Assembly: GCA_026992695.1 (NCBI GenBank)
Contig: JALWYP010000349.1
Coordinates: forward strand, 1 to 5,016
Direction: 5' to 3'
Source of the DNA: Flavobacteriaceae bacterium
GTDB lineage: Bacteria > Bacteroidota > Bacteroidia > Flavobacteriales > Flavobacteriaceae
Length of the DNA: 5,016 bases
A program made the position numbers and the translations under genes. Below are positions 1-5,016 of this stretch, piece after piece. Position 1 is the stretch's first letter. Every line of letters starts with the position of its first letter. The notes under the pieces were generated by a model that did no database searches, was not told the origin of the DNA, and was given only the letters and a program-made list of their open reading frames with translations.

Positions 1-343
1 TACCAATCCTTTAAACAAAAACAAAGTTTTTTCTTGGTTTCCAATCCACAATGGTGCTGTTGTAACATCGGGTAACTATGAAAAATTTGTAATTTTTAAC
101 AATAAAAAATATACCCATATCATCGATCCTCGTACTGGTTATCCTGCATCCGGTACCGAAAGTGTAACCATTTTTACCAAAAGTGCCGAGTTGGCAGATG
201 CTTTGGCAACTTCGGTCTTTGTAATGGGAGTAGAAACCGGATTGGATTTTATAAATCAACTAAAAGGAGTAGAATGTATTATTGTAGATAGTGATAATAA
301 AATTCATACTTCAAAAAATATAAAACTTAATACAATAGATTAA
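1..343 (+). CDS. apbE: FAD:protein FMN transferase ApbE, C-terminal part (5' end outside window)
   Basis: The last 113 codons are visible (first full codon at 2, TAA at 341-343). ApbE enzymes use FAD to attach FMN covalently, through a phosphoester bond, to Thr or Ser of extracytoplasmic proteins; they are Mg-dependent and usually periplasmic or lipoproteins. Seen here, numbering from the first visible residue: TSGNYEKF (22-29), the HIIDPRTGYP block (39-48), and ADALATSVFVMG (65-76). Asp66 and Thr70 of that last block match the metal-binding Asp and Thr of the family. The chain then runs into the usual final strand (ECIIVDSD, 91-98) and a short polar tail, so this end of the protein is intact. 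The signal peptide and FAD-binding N-terminal half lie outside the window. Its stop is one base from the start of the DUF4266 gene, so the two are surely cotranscribed and probably translationally coupled. The neighbours suggest this copy may serve a local target rather than an Nqr/Rnf complex; that is inference. Confidence 0.96.
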   Translation, partial: TNPLNKNKVFSWFPIHNGAVVTSGNYEKFVIFNNKKYTHIIDPRTGYPASGTESVTIFTKSAELADALATSVFVMGVETGLDFINQLKGVECIIVDSDNKIHTSKNIKLNTID

Positions 344-344
344 A

Positions 345-554
345 ATGAAAAAAATACTGCTTGTTGCAATTGTACTTTTAAGCGTTACCTCTTGTAAGGT
401 GGTAAAAGAGTACGAAAAAGTAAATATTAATGATCCCGACATGAAGTTAGCCGATAACTCGGTAGATCGTTTTAAAACCAATTTTCATGTCTATCGTGAA
501 GGTGCATCGGGTGCTAGTGGGGGTAAAACCGGTGGTGGTTGCGGGTGTAATTAG
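345..554 (+). CDS. DUF4266 small lipoprotein with Cys-Gly-Cys tail
   Basis: A 69-residue protein with a lipoprotein signal: KK at 2-3, a hydrophobic stretch from 4 to 14, and lipobox VTSC with the lipidated Cys at 17. The mature part is only about 53 residues. It holds a short polar segment with NDPDMKLAD (29-37), an HVYREG segment (48-53), a small-residue stretch GASGASGG (53-60), and a terminal GGGCGCN with Cys66 and Cys68. The HVYREG and GGGCGCN features are what I know as the DUF4266 signature. No function is established to my knowledge. The paired cysteines could bind a metal or form a redox-active thiol pair; the Ser-Gly-Ala-Ser at 55-58 resembles an ApbE flavinylation site. Both ideas are inference. 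The ATG lies one base after the apbE stop, which supports this start and operon membership. A DUF3570 gene follows, a neighbourhood I recall as recurrent in Bacteroidota and Gammaproteobacteria. Confidence 0.9.
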   Translation: MKKILLVAIVLLSVTSCKVVKEYEKVNINDPDMKLADNSVDRFKTNFHVYREGASGASGGKTGGGCGCN

Positions 555-567
555 GATTACCGTTTAG

Positions 568-587
568 CAGATAAAACGATTTATCTG
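568..587 (+). promoter_or_regulatory. Perfect 8-bp hairpin between the DUF4266 and DUF3570 genes
   Basis: CAGATAAA (568-575) and TTTATCTG (580-587) are exact inverted repeats around the loop ACGA. The hairpin starts 14 bases after the DUF4266 stop in a 97-base gap. It is followed on the + strand by a run of A, not T, so it is not a standard intrinsic terminator in the direction of the operon. It may be an RNA processing or stabilising element or a weak attenuator that sets different levels for the lipoprotein and the barrel protein. The stem is AT-rich (3 G-C pairs of 8). The rest of the gap (555-651) shows no convincing promoter. Confidence 0.35.
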
Positions 588-651
588 AAAAAAAGAACTC
601 AATTTAACAGAATAACAAACCCAAAGAATTTTCAAAGTATTAAATCTTTTT

Positions 652-2118
652 ATGAAAAATAGTTCGATAATTATATTTCTAATATATTCAATTCTAATTT
701 CTGCTCAAGATTCAACCGGTGTTTATAAAAAACGTGTTTTAGAAACGCCCGAAGTAGAATTTCTATCTAGTTATTACAGTCAAGATGGTGATAATGCTGC
801 GGTAACCGGTGGAATAGGAACCGAAAAATTAACCGATGTAACTCCCACAATTGTAGTCTCTATACCCATTAATGCAGATGATGTTTTAACGGTAGATGCC
901 GGTATTTCTGCATATACTTCAGCCTCTTCCAGTAACTTAGACCCTTTTGATGCTTCGGGAGCATCCAGAGGTGACGACGACGACGATGATGATGACGATG
1001 ATGATGACAGAGCACCACAAGCATCCGATATAACAGGGAGCCCTTGGGTGGCTTCGTCCGGTGCTTCTGCACAAGATGTTTGGGGAAATGTAAGTGCTAG
1101 TTACAGTCACAGTTCAGACGATAGAAATACAATTGTTTCGGGTCATGCAGGGTTTTCAACAGAATATGATTATTCATCTGTAGGAATAGGAGGGACTCTA
1201 ACGAAGCTTTTTAATGAAAAAAACACCGAGTTTTCAGTTTCGGCGCAAGCCTATATAGATGCTTGGCGACCCAGATATCCTACCGAGTTGGATTCTTATA
1301 TCGAAGCAGGGAACTCTTTGACAAGCGGTTTTTTTAGAGATATTGATATTTTAGACCAAAGTGGTACTATTATAGACAAATCCGGTAATAATGGTCCGGT
1401 TTGGAGTCCCGTCGAAGGGTTTGAGCTTATCAATAATAAGGCAAGAAATACCTACTCCGCTTCATTGAGTTTTTCTCAAATTTTAAGTAAAAATGCCCAA
1501 ATATCGTTATTTTTAGATGTAGTTCAGCAAAAAGGATGGTTGGCGAACCCAATGCAACGGGTATATTTTGCCGATAAAGAAAATTATTTCGTCGGAAAAG
1601 CTTCCGCTATCGATAATTATACTTCTCGGTCTAATACAAAAGTATTTCAGTTAGCAGATGATATTGAACGACTACCCGATACAAGGTTTAAAATACCAAT
1701 TGGTATGCGATTTAATTATTTTATAAATGAAGTTGTTTCGTTACGAACCTATTATAGATATTATACAGATGATTGGGGTGTAGTTTCGCATACTGCCAGA
1801 ATAGAAATTCCTATAAAAATAACAACAAAATTTACACTTTATCCATCTTATCGTTATTACACCCAAACTGCTGCCGATTATTTTGCTCCTTTTGATGTGC
1901 ATTTATCCACCGAAACGTTTTATACATCGGACTATGATCTTTCAAAATTTGATGCCAATGAATATGGTTTTGGATTATCCTATACCGATATTTTTACTAA
2001 AATGAAAATATGGAAAATGGGACTAAAAAGTATAGATTTACGATTTAATAGTTACAACCGAAGTACCGGATTAAAAGCTTGGATTGTTTCGGGAGCCTTT
2101 AAGTTTGTAATGGATTAA
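652..2118 (+). CDS. DUF3570 family protein, predicted outer-membrane beta-barrel with poly-aspartate tract
   Basis: A 488-residue protein with a Sec signal peptide: KN at 2-3, hydrophobic 6-17, likely cleavage after Ala18 (ISA/QDS). The mature part is rich in alternating polar/hydrophobic strands separated by turns, such as KFTLYPSYRYYTQ and NEYGFGLSYTD, has many aromatics and no hydrophobic helix, and ends in a barrel-like strand (SGAFKFVMD). I therefore predict an outer-membrane beta-barrel. Twelve consecutive Asp (108-119) sit in an early loop, flanked by the Ser-Gly-Ala-Ser motifs at 102-105 and 136-139. The overall pattern, with the SSGAS-x2-DVW segment and ASYSHSSDDRN, is what I recognise as DUF3570. 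Its biochemical role is unknown. The Asp tract suggests cation binding at the cell surface or periplasm (inference), and the SGAS motifs could be FMN acceptor sites for the adjacent ApbE. The ATG at 652 gives a proper signal peptide; there is no Shine-Dalgarno, as is usual here. The gene ends 14 bases from the stop of the convergent peptidase gene. Confidence 0.9.
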   Translation: MKNSSIIIFLIYSILISAQDSTGVYKKRVLETPEVEFLSSYYSQDGDNAAVTGGIGTEKLTDVTPTIVVSIPINADDVLTVDAGISAYTSASSSNLDPFDASGASRGDDDDDDDDDDDDRAPQASDITGSPWVASSGASAQDVWGNVSASYSHSSDDRNTIVSGHAGFSTEYDYSSVGIGGTLTKLFNEKNTEFSVSAQAYIDAWRPRYPTELDSYIEAGNSLTSGFFRDIDILDQSGTIIDKSGNNGPVWSPVEGFELINNKARNTYSASLSFSQILSKNAQISLFLDVVQQKGWLANPMQRVYFADKENYFVGKASAIDNYTSRSNTKVFQLADDIERLPDTRFKIPIGMRFNYFINEVVSLRTYYRYYTDDWGVVSHTARIEIPIKITTKFTLYPSYRYYTQTAADYFAPFDVHLSTETFYTSDYDLSKFDANEYGFGLSYTDIFTKMKIWKMGLKSIDLRFNSYNRSTGLKAWIVSGAFKFVMD

Positions 2119-2132
2119 GAAACTTTAACGTT

Positions 2133-2885
2133 TTAAGGAAGAATACGTTTAATCACTCGTAGTTTGTGCGAATGTGTTTTTGTTTCTACATTAAAAATAC
2201 CGGAATGATCTAATCTATCTATTCTAACTTTTCCGCTTGCGTGAATAATTTGGTGATTTTCTATAATTATGCCAACGTGTGTAATGTTTCCTTCTTCATT
2301 ATCAAAAAAAGCCAAATCGCCCGGAAGACTTTCTTCCAAAAAACTTAAAACTTCTCCTTGAGTGGCTTGTTGTGCTGCATCGCGTCGTAATTTATATCCC
2401 GAAATTTTATAAACCATTTGGCTAAATCCGCTACAATCAATTCCAAACGGTGTTTTTCCGCCCCACAAATACGGTGCGTTGAGGTATAGCATTGCGGTTT
2501 CCACAAGATTTTCTATGGAAGCTTTTCCGGAAGCAGTTACTCCTTCAAACCTATGGTTTAAAAAACTAGCACTACTTACTGTGCTTCCTAAACATACCGG
2601 TAGTAGTTGTTGTTTTTCGGTAGTAATAAAATCGATAAATTCACCCGAATATATTTCGGGTTTTTGCGAAATTGTTTCATATTCGTTTTCAGAAATGGGA
2701 AGAAACTGTTTGTTGTCAATCCAACCTTCATATTGGTCAAAATGTAATTTAATTTTGCTCCATTTGGTTTGTTTTTCAATAATTTCAAAAAACTCACCGT
2801 ACAGAATTTGCGAAATCATTTCACTTTTGTCGGATGCTTCTGCCCGTAACGGAACAATACTAAGGTTACAAATCCCAAAATTCAT
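2133..2885 (-). CDS. C40 (NlpC/P60) peptidase with N-terminal SH3 domain, YkfC-like
   Basis: A 250-residue cysteine peptidase. Residues about 5-63 form a bacterial SH3 domain (VPLRAEASDKSEM, LYGE, WSKIKL, GWID), 64-115 a linker or degenerate second SH3, and about 120-250 the NlpC/P60 domain. The catalytic triad is visible: Cys151 in DCSGFSQ, His203 in THVGI, and His215 in IIHASG; the YLWGGKTPFGID approach to the Cys is typical. The family cuts gamma-D-glutamyl-diamino acid bonds of peptidoglycan stem peptides. There is no signal peptide: the protein begins MNFGICNLSIVPLR and runs directly into the SH3 fold. It is therefore probably cytoplasmic and acts in recycling of imported muropeptides, like YkfC; it is shorter than the Bacillus enzyme because of the reduced second SH3. 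The gene starts 10 bases after the thiolase stop, so it is probably the second gene of that operon. Family is near certain; substrate and location are inferred. Confidence 0.93.
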   Translation of the reverse strand: MNFGICNLSIVPLRAEASDKSEMISQILYGEFFEIIEKQTKWSKIKLHFDQYEGWIDNKQFLPISENEYETISQKPEIYSGEFIDFITTEKQQLLPVCLGSTVSSASFLNHRFEGVTASGKASIENLVETAMLYLNAPYLWGGKTPFGIDCSGFSQMVYKISGYKLRRDAAQQATQGEVLSFLEESLPGDLAFFDNEEGNITHVGIIIENHQIIHASGKVRIDRLDHSGIFNVETKTHSHKLRVIKRILP

Positions 2886-2895
2886 TCAAAATCGC

Positions 2896-4074
2896 TTAGT
2901 TTCTTTCAATTACCATTGCACTGGCACCGCCACCACCATTACAGATAGCTGCTGCGCCTATTTTTCCGTTGTTTTGTTTTAATACGTTAATAAGTGTTAT
3001 TAAAATACGTACGCCACTACAACCAAGTGGATGTCCTAGAGAAACAGCACCACCGTTAACATTAACTTTTGAATCGTCTAAACCTAGAATCTTCATATTA
3101 GCTAATCCTACAACAGCAAATGCCTCATTAAATTCAAAATAATCTACCTCATCAAGCGTGATGTTTGCTTTACCCAGGGCTTTAGGTAATGCTTTTGCAG
3201 GAGCGGTAGTAAACCATTTGGGTTCTTGTGCGGCATCTGCATAATTTAAAACGGTTGCAAGTGGTGTAAGACCAAGTTCTTTTGCTTTTTCTTCACTCAT
3301 TAAAATCATTGCTCCGGCACCGTCATTAATCGTAGAAGAATTGGCTGCAGTAGCAGTTCCATCTTTTGAAAACGCAGGTTGTAGCGAAGGGATTTTTTCC
3401 ATTCTAACGTTTTTAAATTCCTCATCTTCCTTAACTAGTATTGGTTCACCTCTTCGTTGCGGTACTTCAACAGGAACTACTTCCTCATTAAATTTACCTT
3501 CCTCCCAAGCTTTGGCAGAACGCTGGTAAGATTGAATTGCAAATTTATCTTGGTCTTCACGTGAGAAATGGTATTCTGAGGCACATAAATCTGCGCAAAC
3601 ACCCATTGCATTTTGGTCGTATGCATCAACTAATCCGTCTTTTTGCATTCCGTCTATCAACGTTTGGGGTCCAAACTTATGCGGTTTTCTAAGGTTTACA
3701 TAATGCGGTATGTTACTCATACTTTCCATTCCACCGGCAACCACCACATTTGCATCTCCAAGAGCAATTGTTTGTGCAGCGTTCATTACAGCTTTCATTC
3801 CGGAAGCGCAGACTTTATTAACCGTTGTACAAGGAACACTATCGGGTAAACCGGCACCAATTGCTGCTTGTCTGGCAGGTGCTTGTCCTACACCGGCTTG
3901 CACCACATTACCCATAAATACTTCATCTACCAAAGCGGGATCTAGCTTAATTTTATCTAAAGCACCTTTTATGGCAATGCTTCCTAATTGAGAAGCAGTT
4001 AATGATGATAAACTTCCAAGAAAACTCCCTATTGGAGTTCGTACAGCCGAAACAATTACTACTTTTTTGCTCAT
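2896..4074 (-). CDS. Thiolase, acetyl-CoA C-acetyltransferase (acetoacetyl-CoA thiolase) type
   Basis: A complete 392-residue thiolase, the usual family length. It condenses two acetyl-CoA to acetoacetyl-CoA or runs the reverse cleavage, in the cytoplasm. Visible: N-terminal VVIVSAVRTPIG; nucleophile Cys89 in NKVCASGMKA; GGMESMSN (114-121); NEAFA with Asn316; His348 in GGAVSLGHPLGCSG; and Cys378 in CNGGGGASA. These numbers equal those of the Zoogloea ramigera biosynthetic thiolase, so no insertion disturbs the active site. Met157 is conserved, but position 288 is Phe (KWFTTAP), where the Zoogloea enzyme has Met and human mitochondrial T2 and plant cytosolic thiolases have Phe. This places it nearer the T2/plant type and leaves open use of 2-methylacetoacetyl-CoA in isoleucine breakdown. 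With no beta-oxidation partner gene alongside, the physiological direction is uncertain. The start at MSKKVV is the family's usual one. A Bacteroidota-type promoter lies just upstream, and the peptidase gene follows after 10 bases. Confidence 0.96.
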   Translation of the reverse strand: MSKKVVIVSAVRTPIGSFLGSLSSLTASQLGSIAIKGALDKIKLDPALVDEVFMGNVVQAGVGQAPARQAAIGAGLPDSVPCTTVNKVCASGMKAVMNAAQTIALGDANVVVAGGMESMSNIPHYVNLRKPHKFGPQTLIDGMQKDGLVDAYDQNAMGVCADLCASEYHFSREDQDKFAIQSYQRSAKAWEEGKFNEEVVPVEVPQRRGEPILVKEDEEFKNVRMEKIPSLQPAFSKDGTATAANSSTINDGAGAMILMSEEKAKELGLTPLATVLNYADAAQEPKWFTTAPAKALPKALGKANITLDEVDYFEFNEAFAVVGLANMKILGLDDSKVNVNGGAVSLGHPLGCSGVRILITLINVLKQNNGKIGAAAICNGGGGASAMVIERN

Positions 4075-4119
4075 TTTATGATGTGAATTTTATAATGTGA
4101 ATGCTAAATTTATTTCTTG

Positions 4120-4150
4120 CGAAATTACGAATTTTAAGACAAATTATCAA
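4120..4150 (-). promoter_or_regulatory. Candidate promoter for the thiolase-peptidase operon
   Basis: Read on the - strand, TTG (4150-4148) is followed after 20 bases by TAATTTCG (4127-4120), one mismatch from the Bacteroidota -7 consensus TAnnTTTG, with a typical spacer. A start site about 5 bases further on would give a leader of about 40 bases before the thiolase ATG. The DNA is AT-rich and partial matches are common, so this is a motif call only. Confidence 0.45.
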
Positions 4151-4167
4151 TCTTTATGAGGAAGGTT

Positions 4168-4198
4168 TTGTAAATCACATTTCGAAATGATACCTTTA
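4168..4198 (+). promoter_or_regulatory. Candidate promoter for the 7TM-HD phosphohydrolase gene
   Basis: TTG (4168-4170), 20 bases, then TACCTTTA (4191-4198) matches the Bacteroidota -33/-7 pattern TTG ... TAnnTTTG except for the final base. A start site near 4203-4206 would leave a leader of only about 10 bases before the ATG at 4216, consistent with the absence of a Shine-Dalgarno. It points away from the thiolase promoter, so the 141-base gap is a divergent control region. Confidence 0.45.
4178..4189. repeat. 12-bp perfect palindrome CATTTCGAAATG in the divergent promoter region
   Basis: The 12 bases are their own reverse complement and lie inside the spacer between the -33 and -7 elements proposed for the phosphohydrolase gene. 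A dimeric repressor bound here would block that promoter. About one perfect 12-mer palindrome is expected by chance in 5 kb of random sequence, so location is the only argument for function. Confidence 0.3.
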
Positions 4199-4215
4199 CT
4201 TCTCGAAAGCCATTT

Positions 4216-5016
4216 ATGAAGAATATTTTTTCCGTTTTAGCCAGAAATCAATCCCTTATTTATAAGGTGTTTTTGTTTATTATTGCTACTTTTTTAATCA
4301 TTTTTTTACTTCCAAAAGGAGGTCAGTTTAAGTATCATTTTCAGAAAGGAAAACCTTGGCAGTACGAAAATTTATATGCGCCCTTTAGTTTTACAATAAA
4401 AAAGGATAAAGAGACAATTGAAAAAGAGAAGGAAACCATCATTCAAAATGCAGTTCCTTATTTTGATCGTGATTTAGAGGTTTCTAATAATGCAAAAAGT
4501 CAATTTAAAGAAAGGCTAAATGATTCGTATGTAGATAGTCTTTATACTATTTCTAAAAAAAATATTCAGCAAAGTGGTTTGCAACTGCTTAATGCCATAT
4601 ATAAAAACGGAGTAATCGATAATGTTTATCCATATACCAATGATAAACCGGCTTATCTTAAAGATGGAAAAAATGTTAAAGAAGTAATTTTCGGAGATTT
4701 TTTTAAGCTGGAAGATTTAGATTCCAGCATATAAAACACCATTGAAAAAAATAATTTATTTGAAGCAGAAAATCTTTTAAACGAACTAATTTCAGCAGTT
4801 GTATCGCCTAATGTTTACTTAAATAAATCACTTACTCAAAAAGAAATAAACTCAAAAATTAAAAGTATTAATCCCAATAAGGGTGTAATTGATAAGGGAG
4901 CAAGAATAATTGCTAAAGGTGAAGTAGTAGAAGGAGGCAAACTTCAGATTTTAAATTCATTAAAAGCCGAATATCAATCGCAAATATGGAGTAAATCTAA
5001 TTATGTGTGGTTGCTT
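4216..5016 (+). pseudogene. 7TM-HD (PgpH-like) phosphohydrolase, 5' part, interrupted by in-frame TAA
   Basis: The frame begins at ATG 4216, meets TAA at 4732-4734 after 172 codons, and stays open in the same frame for 94 more codons to the window edge. Before the stop: a short cytoplasmic N-terminus, one membrane helix at about 15-32 ending in LLPKGG, then an extracytoplasmic region with YENLYAPFSFTI (50-61), the charged helix KDKETIEKEKETI, and QNAVPYFDRD. After the stop: EAENLLNELISAVVSPNVYL, then GVIDKGARIIAKGEVVEG and KLQILNSLKAEY, typical of the extracellular domain of 7TM-HD proteins, ending at WLL where the membrane bundle would begin. The cytoplasmic HD domain, which hydrolyses c-di-AMP to pApA in characterised members (Listeria PgpH), lies beyond the window. 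The 172-residue product alone would lack all catalytic parts, and no in-frame ATG follows the stop within the window. One base change would restore the frame, so a recent nonsense mutation or a sequencing error is likely. Confidence 0.82.
4732..4734 (+). other. In-frame TAA stop inside the 7TM-HD gene
   Basis: The codons read LDSSI-stop-NTIEKNNLF. No frame change is needed on either side, so this is a substitution-type interruption. Stop reassignment is unlikely because the apbE, DUF3570, thiolase and peptidase genes in the same window all end naturally with TAA. Change of a single base would give Lys, Gln, Glu, Tyr, Ser or Leu. Confidence 0.9.

Noticed and set aside
625..651. Possible promoter directly before the DUF3570 gene
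   Set aside because: The AT-rich stretch has only weak partial matches to the -7 element and no -33 partner at a good distance. Readthrough from the upstream genes is simpler.
869..1072. Antisense open frame rich in His and Arg opposite the poly-Asp tract
   Set aside because: The His/Arg runs are simply the reverse complement of GAC/GAT codons. The frame has no start context or domain, and the + strand frame is a convincing exported protein.
2123..2137. Near-palindrome around AACGTT between the two convergent genes, considered as a bidirectional terminator
   Set aside because: The symmetric core leaves no loop, the outer arms are only three bases, and there is no GC stem or T-run on either strand.
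2479..2982. Open frame of 167 codons on the + strand opposite the peptidase gene
   Set aside because: It lies antisense to the NlpC/P60 and thiolase genes, both of which have intact catalytic motifs. It has no recognisable family and is composition-driven.
3341..3991. Several + strand open frames opposite the thiolase gene
   Set aside because: They are shadows of a strongly conserved thiolase and overlap one another, with no domain signal.
4216..4734. Treating the first 172 codons as a complete small membrane protein
   Set aside because: The sequence after the stop continues the same 7TM-HD extracellular domain in the same frame, so the stop interrupts a larger gene rather than ending a natural one.
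4732..4734. Recoding of TAA as a sense codon in this organism
   Set aside because: Four other genes in the window use TAA as their normal terminator at the expected family lengths.

Overview
The window looks like chromosomal DNA from a member of the Bacteroidota, most likely a flavobacterium (family Flavobacteriaceae). The DNA is AT-rich, start codons lack Shine-Dalgarno sequences, the putative promoters resemble the Bacteroidota TTG/TAnnTTTG type, and the protein families are typical of that group (a DUF4266 lipoprotein, a DUF3570 outer-membrane barrel, a signal-less SH3-NlpC/P60 peptidase and a 7TM-HD phosphohydrolase). No RNA genes, mobile elements, CRISPR arrays or clear intrinsic terminators were seen.

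Left part, + strand (1-2118): the 3' end of apbE (FAD:protein FMN transferase), then one base later a 69-residue lipoprotein ending in Gly-Gly-Gly-Cys-Gly-Cys-Asn (DUF4266), then after a 97-base gap carrying a perfect small hairpin a 488-residue DUF3570 protein. The last has a signal peptide, a predicted outer-membrane beta-barrel and a run of 12 aspartates. I read the three as one operon for an envelope process of unknown function. Both proteins downstream of apbE carry Ser-Gly-Ala-Ser motifs resembling the site where ApbE attaches FMN. This is the most interesting part of the window.

Middle part, - strand (2133-4074): a thiolase (acetyl-CoA C-acetyltransferase type) with all catalytic residues, followed 10 bases later by a C40 (NlpC/P60) peptidase of the YkfC type that appears cytoplasmic. 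They probably share a transcript starting in the 141-base divergent intergenic region. The peptidase gene converges on the DUF3570 gene with 14 bases between the two stop codons.

Right part, + strand (4216-5016): the beginning of a 7TM-HD (PgpH-like) phosphohydrolase, the family that degrades cyclic di-AMP. Its frame is interrupted by a TAA at 4732-4734 and then continues open, with family-like sequence, to the window edge. It is either a recent nonsense mutation or a sequence error. Candidate divergent promoters and a 12-base perfect palindrome lie between it and the thiolase gene.
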